A stretch of 6,729 nucleotides of DNA from an uncultured Amaricoccus sp. (GTDB taxonomy: Bacteria; Pseudomonadota; Alphaproteobacteria; Rhodobacterales; Rhodobacteraceae), in assembly GCF_937858865.1 (NCBI RefSeq), contig NZ_CALLYO010000215.1, forward strand, positions 1 through 6,729. The letters are read 5' to 3'. Below the pieces are notes generated by a model. The model searched no databases, was not told where the DNA came from, and saw only the letters and a list, made by a program, of their open reading frames with translations. This document shows positions 1 to 5,931 of the stretch, one piece after another (positions within the stretch are counted from its first letter, which is position 1; each line of letters begins with the position of its first letter). The position numbers and the translations under genes are program-made.

Positions 1-625
1 CGGTATCGACCCCGGCCATGCGGAACATCGTCGAGGGGAACTGGAGCCCGCCGGCCGCCACCTCGGTCTCGGCGCCGGCGAGCGCCGCGAGCTCGCCGTC
101 GCCCGAGGCGTCGACGAAGACGCGCGCCGCGACGGCGAAGGGCGCGGCGCGGCCGCGGACGATCGCGTGCGTGATCCGGTTCCCGTCGCGCACCACGTCG
201 GTCAGCCGGGCCTGGTAGAGGAGCTCGAGCCCCGCCACCTCGGCGAGCTCGTCGAGCACCGTCTTCAGCGTGAAGAGATCGTAGGGCAGCGAGGCCGTCT
301 TCAGCCAGGGCAGCGGTCCGCGGGTGCCGCCGGCGGCGGCGAGCCGGGCGCGCACCTCCTCGGCGAAGCCGAAGACCATCTGCACCGGCGCGCCGTCGAC
401 GAGGCCGTAGAGGCCGCAGATGCCGCCGAGGCTCGTCGCCGTCATCGTGCCGCCGAGAAAGCCGTTCCGCTCGACGAGGAGCACCGACGCCCCGGCCCGC
501 GCCGCGCCGACCGCGGCCGCGACCCCCGCCGAGCCGCCGCCCGCGACGAGGACGTCCACCTCGCGCAGGAGCGGGACCTCGCGCGGCGGCAGGCGGACTG
601 CCAGGCGGACGGCGGCCGTGGCCAT
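1..625 (-). CDS. FAD-dependent oxidoreductase (FAD_oxidored family), C-terminus cut by window edge
   Basis: Only the first 208 residues are in the window; the reading frame stays open to position 1. After about 22 residues comes a beta-strand and glycine-rich dinucleotide-binding loop (DVLVAGGGSAG, residues 24-34). A ribose-binding glutamate ends the second strand (LLVERNGFLGG, about 49-59), and a later FAD contact has the form VFVDASGDGELA (169-180). This is the pattern of the FAD_oxidored family (PF12831), cytoplasmic two-dinucleotide-fold flavoproteins that are mostly uncharacterised. There is no signal peptide. The ATG start overlaps the stop of the upstream CoA-transferase by one base (TGATG), so translation is probably coupled and the gene is the third of an operon with the FAD oxidase and the CoA-transferase. 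The substrate cannot be deduced. The family call is firm; the exact reaction is unknown. Confidence 0.88.
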   Translation of the reverse strand, partial: MATAAVRLAVRLPPREVPLLREVDVLVAGGGSAGVAAAVGAARAGASVLLVERNGFLGGTMTATSLGGICGLYGLVDGAPVQMVFGFAEEVRARLAAAGGTRGPLPWLKTASLPYDLFTLKTVLDELAEVAGLELLYQARLTDVVRDGNRITHAIVRGRAAPFAVAARVFVDASGDGELAALAGAETEVAAGGLQFPSTMFRMAGVDT

Positions 626-1845
626 CACACCACCCCGCCCGCGCGCAGCTCGGCGATCCGCGCCGCGTCGTAGCCGAGGAGCTCGGCGAGCACCTCGCCG
701 GTATGCTCGCCGAGGGTCGGCGGCGCGCGGCGGATGCCGAGGTCGTGCCCCTCGATGCGGAGCGGCGAGCGCAGCAGCCGGATCGGCGCGCCGGGCTGGC
801 CGGGATGCGCCGTCTCCTGCACCACGCCGCGCGCCTCGACGTGCGGGTCGGCCAGCATCTCGGGCACCGAGTAGATCGGCCCGCAGGGGATGCCGGCGGC
901 GTTGCAGGCCGCGATCCACGCCGCGCTCGTGCGCCCGAGGAAGGCGGCGCGCAGGTCGGCGAGCAGCGTCTCGCGATGCTCGAGCCGCCCGGCGTTGCGG
1001 GCGAAGCGCGGGTCCTCGGCCAGCTCCGGCCGGCCGATCAGGTCGCAGAGCCGGCGGAACTGGCTGTCGTTGCCGACCCCGAGGTTGACGTGCCCGTCGG
1101 CGGTGCGGAAGGTCTCGTAGGGCACGATGTTCGGGTGGGCGTTGCCGTGCCGCCGCGGCACCCGCCCGCTGACCAGGTAGTTGGCGACCTGATTGTAGAG
1201 CCAGGCCACCTGGCAATCGAGCAGCGAGATGTCGATCCGCCGCCCGAGGCCGGTCGCGTCGCGCTCGCGCAGCGCGGCGAGGATCGCCACCGTCGCGTAC
1301 ATCCCGGCCATGATGTCGGAGATCGGCACGCCCACCTTCATCGGCGCGCCCTCCGGCTCGCCGGTCAGGCTCATCAGCCCGCCCATGCCCTGGATGATGA
1401 AGTCGTAGCCGGCCTGGCCGGCATAGGGGCCGGTCTGGCCGAAGCCGGTCACCGAGCAGTAGACGAGCCGCGGGGCGAGCGCATGCACCGCCTCCCAGCC
1501 GAGCCCGCGCCGCTCGAGATCGCCGACCTTGAAGTTCTCGATCAGGACGTCCGACCCCTGGGCCAGCTCGCGCACGATGGCGAGCCCCTCGGGCTTGGAG
1601 ATGTCGACGGTCAGCGAGCGCTTGTTGCGGTTGGTGGAGAGGAAATAGGCGCTGTCCCCGTGCGGGGCGTCGTCGACACCCGCGGGCAGGAAGGGGGGCC
1701 CCCACCCGCGGGTGTCGTCGCCGGCGCCGGGCCGCTCGACCTTGATGACGTCGGCGCCGAGATCGCCGAGGATCTGCGTGCAGCTCGGGCCGGCGAGGAT
1801 GCGCGACAGGTCGAGGACGCGGAGGCCGGAGAGCGGCAGGCTCAT
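625..1845 (-). CDS. CaiB/BaiF family (class III) CoA-transferase
   Basis: A 406-residue cytoplasmic protein, the normal full length for class III CoA-transferases, which move CoA between carboxylic acids through an aspartyl-CoA mixed anhydride. The N-terminus has the family signature (LSGLRVLDLSRILAGPSC, 5-22; LGDLGADVIKVERPG, 26-40), then DDTRGWGPPF (43-52) and NRNKRSLTVD (72-81). The SDIMAGMYA stretch (176-184) holds Asp177, at the position of the catalytic aspartate of formyl-CoA transferase. The C-terminus ends with the usual PTLGEHTGEVLAELLGY (376-392). The open frame extends far upstream, but that part is an antisense-type overlap with the oxidase gene. The ATG at 1845 is chosen because homology starts there and it overlaps the oxidase stop as ATGA. 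The family has many substrates (formyl, succinyl, carnitine, mesaconyl and others), and none can be assigned here. A strong hairpin lies in codons 43-59. Confidence 0.95.
   Translation of the reverse strand: MSLPLSGLRVLDLSRILAGPSCTQILGDLGADVIKVERPGAGDDTRGWGPPFLPAGVDDAPHGDSAYFLSTNRNKRSLTVDISKPEGLAIVRELAQGSDVLIENFKVGDLERRGLGWEAVHALAPRLVYCSVTGFGQTGPYAGQAGYDFIIQGMGGLMSLTGEPEGAPMKVGVPISDIMAGMYATVAILAALRERDATGLGRRIDISLLDCQVAWLYNQVANYLVSGRVPRRHGNAHPNIVPYETFRTADGHVNLGVGNDSQFRRLCDLIGRPELAEDPRFARNAGRLEHRETLLADLRAAFLGRTSAAWIAACNAAGIPCGPIYSVPEMLADPHVEARGVVQETAHPGQPGAPIRLLRSPLRIEGHDLGIRRAPPTLGEHTGEVLAELLGYDAARIAELRAGGVV
1674..1717 (-). repeat. 13-bp perfect inverted repeat inside the CoA-transferase gene
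   Basis: CGACACCCGCGGG (1674-1686) and CCCGCGGGTGTCG (1705-1717) are exact reverse complements separated by 18 nt. Beyond one mismatch (1673/1718), two more bases pair (1671-1672 with 1719-1720). The loop contains a further palindrome, GGGGGCCCCC (1694-1703). Each arm also contains the self-complementary CCCGCGGG. The repeat covers codons 43-59 (DDTRGWGPPFLPAGVDD). Its RNA would fold very stably; there is no U-tract, so it is not a standard terminator. Confidence 0.75.
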
Positions 1846-3494
1846 GACGCGGCGACCGCCTCGCGTTCCGCCGGCACCGGGCGCCAGGCCGCGATGTCGG
1901 CCTCGGGGACGATGACGCCGGGGTTCATGATCCCCGCCGGGTCGAGCGCCCGCTTCGCCGCGGCGAAGGCGGCGCCGATCAGCTTCGGCCGCTGCTCGAC
2001 GTACCAGGGCATGTGCAGCCGGCCGACCGCGTGATGGTGGGTGATCGTGCCGCCCGCCTTCATCACCGCATCGTAGGCCGCGACCTTGATCTCCATGCAC
2101 TGCTCGGCCATCCGCGCCCGGTCGGGCAGGCAGTGGAAGGTGAAGTAGGGCGCCGGCCCGTTCGGGTAGATGTGGGTGAAGCGGCAGGTGACGGTGCCGG
2201 CGCGCCCGGTGACCCGGCGGATCGCCTCGTCGACGGTGCGGACGACCGAGCCGTGCAGCTCGGGGAAGCCGCTCCAGGGCACGGCCGTCTCGAAGGTCTC
2301 GCGGCAGATGCCGCGGGCGATCATGTGCTCGCGGTAGTAGGGGCCGCGGATGAAGGCGTTGCGCCACTGGCCGGCGACGGCGCTGCGCGCCTCCGGCCGG
2401 TCGCTCGTCTCGACCGGCGATCCGCCGTAGTCGGCGCAGAGCTCGACGGTGAGCCGGAGCAGGTCGTCGACCGGGTAGTGCGCGCTCTCGTAGCCGAGGA
2501 CGAGGATCGGCTTGCCGCCCTCGTAGGCCTTGGTGTGCCCGGCCTCGAGCGCGTCGATCAGCCGGCAGTTGGCGGGCTGGAGCCCGGATTGCGAGATCGC
2601 CCGCACCGCCTCGGCGGCGCGATGGTAGTCGTCGAAGACCAGCGTCGCGCCGACCTTGAAGCGCGGGCGGTTCAGCACGCGGATCCAGGCCTCGGTGATG
2701 ATCCCGATCGAGCCCTCGGTCCCCATGACGAAGCGGTCGGGGGAGGGGCCGGCGCCGGAGGCGGGCAGGCGGCGGCTCTCGCTCACCCCCTGCGGCGTCA
2801 CCATGCGGATGCTCTCGACATAGTCGTCGATATAGGTGGCGTTCGAGGCGAAGTGGCCGGCGGCGCGGGTCGCGATCCAGCCGCCGAGCGTCGAGAGCTC
2901 GAAGCTCTGCGGGAAGTGCCGGAGGGTGAGGCCGTGCTCCTTGAGCTGGCGCTCGAGGTCGGGGCCGTAGACGCCGGCCTGCACGCGGGCCGAGCGCGAC
3001 ACCTGGTCGACCTCGAGCAGGCGGTTCATGTGCCACATGTCGATGGTGACGACGCCGGCATAGTCGCCCTCGATCTCCGGGTTCACCCCGCCGACGACGC
3101 TCGAGCCGCCGCCGAAGGGGATGACCGCGGCGCCGATGCCGCCCGCCCAGTCGAGGAGGGCGCGGATGTCGTCCTCGGTGCGCGGATAGGCGACGACGTC
3201 GGGGGCGCGGGTGAAGTCGCCGCGGAACATCCGCGCCCCGTCGAGGAAGGATCGGCCGTAGGCGTGCAGCGCCCGCTCGTAGCGGTCCTGCCGGCAGATC
3301 CCGGTCAGCGCGGCGGGGATGGCGGTGATCCGCGGGGCGCGCATCTCGATCGTCTCGAGCGTCGGGGCCGGCGTCACCTCGAAGTCGGTCCCGAAGACGC
3401 GGTGCCAGGTGTCTAGGACGGGGGCCATCTCCTCGGCTGTCGCCGTCTGGTCCTCGAAGCCCCAGGCATAGAATTTCCGTCTGCGCTCAGACAC
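1842..3494 (-). CDS. FAD-binding oxidase, alkyl-DHAP synthase-like / GlcD-like
   Basis: A 550-residue cytoplasmic flavoprotein of the PCMH (vanillyl-alcohol-oxidase) superfamily. The N-terminal segment RRRKFYAWGFED (4-15) resembles the start of alkyldihydroxyacetonephosphate synthases. The FAD domain (PF01565) follows: VAYPRTEDDIRALL (101-114), the pyrophosphate loop PFGGGSSVVGGV (126-137), LSTLGGWIATRAAGHFAS (200-217) and GTEGSIGIITEAWIR (258-272). The C-terminal substrate domain (PF02913) has TFETAVPWSGF (400-410), HIYPNGPAPYFTF (441-453), the triple histidine of HHHAVGRLHMPWY (486-498) and LDPAGIMNPGVIVP (517-530). These last motifs place it in the AGPS-like branch. Related bacterial proteins are often annotated only as FAD-binding oxidoreductases, so the reaction may be 2-hydroxyacid oxidation rather than ether-lipid synthesis. 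The GTG start at 3494 is chosen over an in-frame ATG at 3644 because GAGGAG lies six bases before it and homology begins right after it. It is the first gene of the operon. Confidence 0.92.
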   Translation of the reverse strand: MSERRRKFYAWGFEDQTATAEEMAPVLDTWHRVFGTDFEVTPAPTLETIEMRAPRITAIPAALTGICRQDRYERALHAYGRSFLDGARMFRGDFTRAPDVVAYPRTEDDIRALLDWAGGIGAAVIPFGGGSSVVGGVNPEIEGDYAGVVTIDMWHMNRLLEVDQVSRSARVQAGVYGPDLERQLKEHGLTLRHFPQSFELSTLGGWIATRAAGHFASNATYIDDYVESIRMVTPQGVSESRRLPASGAGPSPDRFVMGTEGSIGIITEAWIRVLNRPRFKVGATLVFDDYHRAAEAVRAISQSGLQPANCRLIDALEAGHTKAYEGGKPILVLGYESAHYPVDDLLRLTVELCADYGGSPVETSDRPEARSAVAGQWRNAFIRGPYYREHMIARGICRETFETAVPWSGFPELHGSVVRTVDEAIRRVTGRAGTVTCRFTHIYPNGPAPYFTFHCLPDRARMAEQCMEIKVAAYDAVMKAGGTITHHHAVGRLHMPWYVEQRPKLIGAAFAAAKRALDPAGIMNPGVIVPEADIAAWRPVPAEREAVAAS

Positions 3495-3500
3495 TCGGGT

Positions 3501-3506
3501 CTCCTC
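3501..3506 (-). promoter_or_regulatory. Shine-Dalgarno site that fixes the oxidase start
   Basis: On the minus strand the bases read GAGGAG, followed by a 6-nt spacer and the GTG at 3494. This is a near-ideal anti-16S match at the right distance. It decides the start in favour of this GTG over the ATG 50 codons upstream. Those 50 codons use A/T-ending codons unlike the rest of the gene and match nothing in the family. Confidence 0.8.
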
Positions 3507-3715
3507 ACCGTGTTGGGGTTCGCCAGTTCGGTTGAAGCATGCTCCCCCATCTCCTCGGATGACAAACAAGTTCTCCTTCGCCTCAGGTGAGCAATTGTTG
3601 TCTGAACTCGTGGCGCGCGGCGGCTCCGACCGGTCGAGGATCACGCAGAGATGCGGGTCGGGCCGGCTCGTTGGGGACGAGCATCGAAAGCTCCGGCGCG
3701 CCGTTCGAGTCGCGT

Positions 3716-3743
3716 CTTACATCGCAAGCCCGCAGCCTGTAAG
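3716..3743. promoter_or_regulatory. Candidate sigma-70-type promoter, symmetric (CTTACA-N16-TGTAAG)
   Basis: CTTACA (3716-3721) and TGTAAG (3738-3743) are exact inverted repeats 16 bases apart. Read on the plus strand they match the -35 (TTGACA) and -10 (TATAAT) consensus at four of six positions each, and would start transcription near 3750, about 40 bases before dusA. Because the element is palindromic, the minus strand gives the same sequence and could serve the oxidase operon with a leader of roughly 215 bases. It could instead be an operator for a dimeric repressor. There is no experimental or comparative support. Confidence 0.35.
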
Positions 3744-3790
3744 TCGTGGGAACGGTGGAGCAGAGCTGAAACACGAATGAAGCGCCGCAA

Positions 3791-4828
3791 ATGATTGATA
3801 TGCCTTTAGATCGAGCCGATGCAATGCCGTGGCGCCTGTCCGTGGCGCCGATGATGGACTGGACCGACCGGCACTGTCGCTACTTCCACCGGCGGTTCAC
3901 CCGGCGGACGCTGCTCTATACCGAGATGGTGACGACCGGCGCGGTGCTGCGCGGCGACCGGGCGCGGCTGCTCGCCTTCCACCCGGACGAGCGTCCGCTC
4001 GCGCTGCAGCTCGGTGGGGCGGATCCGGGCGAGCTCGCCGCCGCGGCGCGGGTCGGGCGCGAGATGGGCTTCGACGAGATCAACCTCAACGTCGGCTGCC
4101 CCTCGGACCGGGTGCAGTCGGGCTGCTTCGGCGCCGCGCTGATGCGCACCCCCGGCCTCGTCGCCGAGTGCGCCGCGGCGATGATCGCCGCCGCCGGCCC
4201 GGTGCCGGTCACCGTGAAGTGCCGCATCGGCGTCGACGAGCAGGACCCCGCGGCGGTGCTGCCCGCCTTCCTCGGCACCGTGGCCGGCGCCGGCGTGCGG
4301 CGCTTCGCCGTCCACGCCCGCAAGGCCTGGCTCGAGGGCCTGAGCCCGAAGGAGAACCGCGAGATCCCGCCGCTCGACCACGCCCTCGTCGTCAGGATGA
4401 AGGCCCGCTTCCCCGACCTCGCCCTCGTCGTCAACGGCGGCATCGCGAGCCTCGACAAGGCCGAGGGCTTCCTCGCCCGCGGCCTTGACGGCGCGATGAT
4501 CGGCCGCGCCGCCTACCATGCGCCGGCGCTGCTCGGCGCCGCGGACCGGCGCATCTTCGGCGCCCCAGGCCCGGACGTGACGGCCGAAGCAGCGGTGACG
4601 GCCATGCTCCCCTACATCGAGGCCGAGCGCAGCCGCGGCACGCCGCTCAACGCCATCACCCGCCACATGCTCGGCGCCTTCCAGGGCCGCCCCGGCGCGC
4701 GCGCCTGGCGCCGCCAGCTCTCGGAGGAGGCGCACCGGCCCGGCGCCGGCCCGGAGCTGGTGCGCGCGGCCCTCGCCGCCATCGTGCCGCGACCCGAGCC
4801 CGTTGATCCGCTGCGCCGGGCAGGGTAG
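3791..4828 (+). CDS. dusA: tRNA dihydrouridine synthase DusA
   Basis: A 345-residue FMN enzyme that reduces uridine to dihydrouridine in the D-loop of tRNA; E. coli DusA acts on U20/U20a. The whole protein follows DusA rather than DusB or DusC. It has SVAPMMDWTDRHCRYF (17-32), LLYTEMVTTGA (41-51), ALQLGG (71-76), EINLNVGCPSDRVQSG (96-111) with catalytic Cys103, and TVKCRIGVD with Lys143. It continues with HARKAWLEGLSPKENREIPP (175-194), VNGGI (214-218), IGRAAY (237-242), and the C-terminal helical tRNA-binding part ITRHMLGAFQG-PGARAWRR (289-308). The start is uncertain: ATGs at 3791, 3800 and 3824 are in frame and none has a good ribosome binding site. The first is used, and all lie before the conserved core. 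It is divergent from the oxidase operon, and the permease follows after 35 nt. Confidence 0.96.
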   Translation: MIDMPLDRADAMPWRLSVAPMMDWTDRHCRYFHRRFTRRTLLYTEMVTTGAVLRGDRARLLAFHPDERPLALQLGGADPGELAAAARVGREMGFDEINLNVGCPSDRVQSGCFGAALMRTPGLVAECAAAMIAAAGPVPVTVKCRIGVDEQDPAAVLPAFLGTVAGAGVRRFAVHARKAWLEGLSPKENREIPPLDHALVVRMKARFPDLALVVNGGIASLDKAEGFLARGLDGAMIGRAAYHAPALLGAADRRIFGAPGPDVTAEAAVTAMLPYIEAERSRGTPLNAITRHMLGAFQGRPGARAWRRQLSEEAHRPGAGPELVRAALAAIVPRPEPVDPLRRAG

Positions 4829-4835
4829 GGCAGGG
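4818..4835 (+). other. Perfect G-quadruplex motif over the dusA stop codon
   Basis: The plus strand reads GGGCAGGGTAGGGCAGGG: four runs of three guanines with three 2-nt loops (CA, TA, CA). This fits the standard intramolecular G-quadruplex pattern with short loops. The TAG stop of dusA lies inside it (4826-4828), and the motif ends 14 bases before the permease Shine-Dalgarno site. It is on the sense strand, so it would be present in the mRNA as well. Formation and effect are not shown. Confidence 0.6.
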
Positions 4836-4849
4836 AGCATCGGCCCGAC

Positions 4850-4854
4850 AGGAG
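4850..4854 (+). promoter_or_regulatory. Shine-Dalgarno site of the TSUP permease
   Basis: AGGAG lies 9 bases before the ATG at 4864, supporting that start. No promoter-like sequence is apparent in the 35-nt gap after dusA, so the permease is probably co-transcribed with dusA. Confidence 0.7.
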
Positions 4855-4863
4855 CTGCCCGCG

Positions 4864-5694
4864 ATGCCGCTGCCCCATCTTGCCCAGCTCCTGCCGCTCG
4901 TCGGCCTGCTCGTCCTGATCGGCGCCGGGGCCGGCGTCATCGCCGGCCTGCTCGGGGTCGGCGGCGGCATCGTGCTGGTGCCGGCCTTCCTCTACACCTT
5001 CCTCGCCCTCGGCTACGACGGGCCGCAGATCATGCAGGTCTGCATCGCCACCTCGCTCGCCACCATCGTCTTCACCTCGCAGCGCTCGGTGCGCGCGCAC
5101 GCCAAGAAGGGCGCAGTCGACTGGAGCATCCTGCGCGGCTGGGGGCCGGGCATCGCCATCGGCGCCATCCTCGGCGTCATCGTCGCCGGCGGCATGAAGA
5201 CGACCGCCCTCATGGTCGTCTTCGGCATCCTCGGCACCATCGTCGGCCTCTACCTCGCCTTCGGCCGCGACAGCTGGCGGCTCGGCGACCACATGCCGAC
5301 CGGCCTCGGACGCGCGATCACCGCCCCGGTCATCGGCTTCCTCTCCGTGCTCATGGGGATCGGCGGCGGCAGCTTCGGGGTGCCGCTGATGCGCCTCTAC
5401 GGCCAGCCGATCCACCGCGCGGTGGCGACCGCCTCGGGCTTCGGGCTGATGATCGCCATCCCCTCGGTCATCGGCTTCCTCATGCAGGGCTGGGGAGCGC
5501 CCGGCCTGCCGCCCTGGACGGTCGGCCTGGTCAACATCCCAGCCTTCCTGGTGGTGATCGGCGTCACCATGGTGACGACCACCTGGGGGGTCCACCTCGC
5601 CCACGCCATGAACCCGAGGCCGCTGAAGCTCGCCTTCGCCGGCTTCATCATGCTGATGGCGCTCAACATGCTCCGGAAGGCGCTCATCGGCTGA
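4864..5694 (+). CDS. TSUP family membrane permease (TauE/SafE)
   Basis: A 276-residue inner-membrane protein of the TauE/SafE (PF01925, TSUP) family, which moves sulfur-containing or other organic anions such as sulfite, sulfoacetate or sulfolactate across the membrane. Most of its length is hydrophobic, compatible with about eight membrane helices. The family's internal duplication is plain: GLLGVGGGIVLVP (28-40) in the first half recurs as LMGIGGGSFGVPL (163-175), and each is followed by a conserved ATS/ATA helix (IATSLATIVFTSQRS, 61-75; VATASGFGLMIAIPS, 187-201). A basic loop (RAHAKKG, 77-83) follows the first repeat. Length is normal. It follows dusA by 35 nt and ends directly against the convergent DUF1289 gene. 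The substrate cannot be predicted, since neither neighbour is a sulfur-metabolism gene. Confidence 0.93.
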   Translation: MPLPHLAQLLPLVGLLVLIGAGAGVIAGLLGVGGGIVLVPAFLYTFLALGYDGPQIMQVCIATSLATIVFTSQRSVRAHAKKGAVDWSILRGWGPGIAIGAILGVIVAGGMKTTALMVVFGILGTIVGLYLAFGRDSWRLGDHMPTGLGRAITAPVIGFLSVLMGIGGGSFGVPLMRLYGQPIHRAVATASGFGLMIAIPSVIGFLMQGWGAPGLPPWTVGLVNIPAFLVVIGVTMVTTTWGVHLAHAMNPRPLKLAFAGFIMLMALNMLRKALIG

Positions 5695-5697
5695 TCA
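5692..5697. other. Back-to-back convergent stop codons (TGATCA)
   Basis: The permease stop TGA (5692-5694) and the DUF1289 stop, TCA on the plus strand (5695-5697), touch with no base between them and together form the palindrome TGATCA. No terminator fits between the genes, so the two transcripts must overlap or end inside each other's coding region. A 10-bp palindrome, CGCCGCGGCG (5703-5712), lies just inside the DUF1289 gene but has no T-tract. Confidence 0.85.
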
Positions 5698-5931
5698 CCC
5701 GCCGCCGCGGCGCCCGGCCCGCCCGCCGCGCCGCACCGGCTTCACCAGATGCGCCCGCCCGGGCAGCTCGGCCATCACCGCCCGCCGCGCCTCCGGCGTC
5801 ATCGTCGACCAGCCGGCGATCTCCTCCGCCGTGCGGTAGCAGCCGATGCAGATGCCGGCCTGCGGATGCAGGAGGCAGATCCTGACGCAGGGGCTCTCCA
5901 CCTCGTCGCGCCGCCAGACCTCGTCGCTCAC
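5695..5931 (-). CDS. DUF1289 four-cysteine protein with Arg/Gly-rich tail
   Basis: A 78-residue protein matching DUF1289 (PF06945): [30 protein letters not shown] (12-41), then [16 protein letters not shown] (44-59). The four cysteines (15, 19, 28, 31; C-X3-C-X8-C-X2-C) probably bind a metal, zinc or an Fe-S cluster; function in the family is unknown. The C-terminus (about 67-78) is only Arg, Gly and Ala ([12 protein letters not shown]), unlike the compact core, and could contact nucleic acid. The start is the GTG at 5931: it overlaps the ruvX stop as GTGA and has GAGG seven bases before it. The larger open frame upstream (to 6621) is not used. It is the last gene of the ccmI-ruvX-DUF1289 unit. 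Confidence 0.9.
   Translation of the reverse strand: MSDEVWRRDEVESPCVRICLLHPQAGICIGCYRTAEEIAGWSTMTPEARRAVMAELPGRAHLVKPVRRGGRAGRRGGG

Larger units (their letters stand above)
3495..3790. other. Divergent intergenic region between oxidase operon and dusA
   Basis: This 296-nt stretch separates the two divergent genes. It is less G+C-rich than its surroundings, for example around 3555-3605 and 3715-3800. It must hold the promoters for both directions. Visible within it are the oxidase Shine-Dalgarno site, a CAATTG palindrome near 3593-3598, a small 6-bp hairpin (GCTCGT, 5-nt loop, ACGAGC; 3666-3682) and the symmetric CTTACA/TGTAAG element. Short open frames on both strands show no family resemblance and no good ribosome binding site, so I do not call them genes. 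Confidence 0.7.

Noticed and set aside
625..3036. An 803-codon open frame on the minus strand, suggesting a fusion protein
   Set aside because: Only the last 406 codons match the CaiB/BaiF family. The first part is an Arg/Pro-rich out-of-frame reading of the oxidase gene, and a typical ATGA overlap marks the real start at 1845.
703..3416. Long plus-strand open frames opposite the CoA-transferase and oxidase genes
   Set aside because: They are Arg/Gly/Asp/Val-rich antisense readings with no family resemblance, as expected opposite G+C-rich genes.
3532..3780. Short open frames in the intergenic region on both strands (82 and 63 codons)
   Set aside because: They have no recognisable motif and no good ribosome binding site, and they sit where promoters must lie.
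4694..4705. GGCGCGCGCGCC palindrome in dusA, with Z-DNA potential
   Set aside because: It encodes part of the conserved PGARAWRR motif, and alternating G/C is common in this composition; coding constraint is enough to explain it.
3806..5604. Minus-strand open frames opposite dusA and the permease (up to 344 codons)
   Set aside because: Composition is dominated by Ala, Gly, Arg, Asp and His with no conserved pattern; the plus-strand proteins are unmistakable.
5701..5735. G/C-rich stretch after the permease stop as a terminator
   Set aside because: There is no T-tract on either strand and it lies inside the DUF1289 coding region, so the intrinsic terminator model does not fit.
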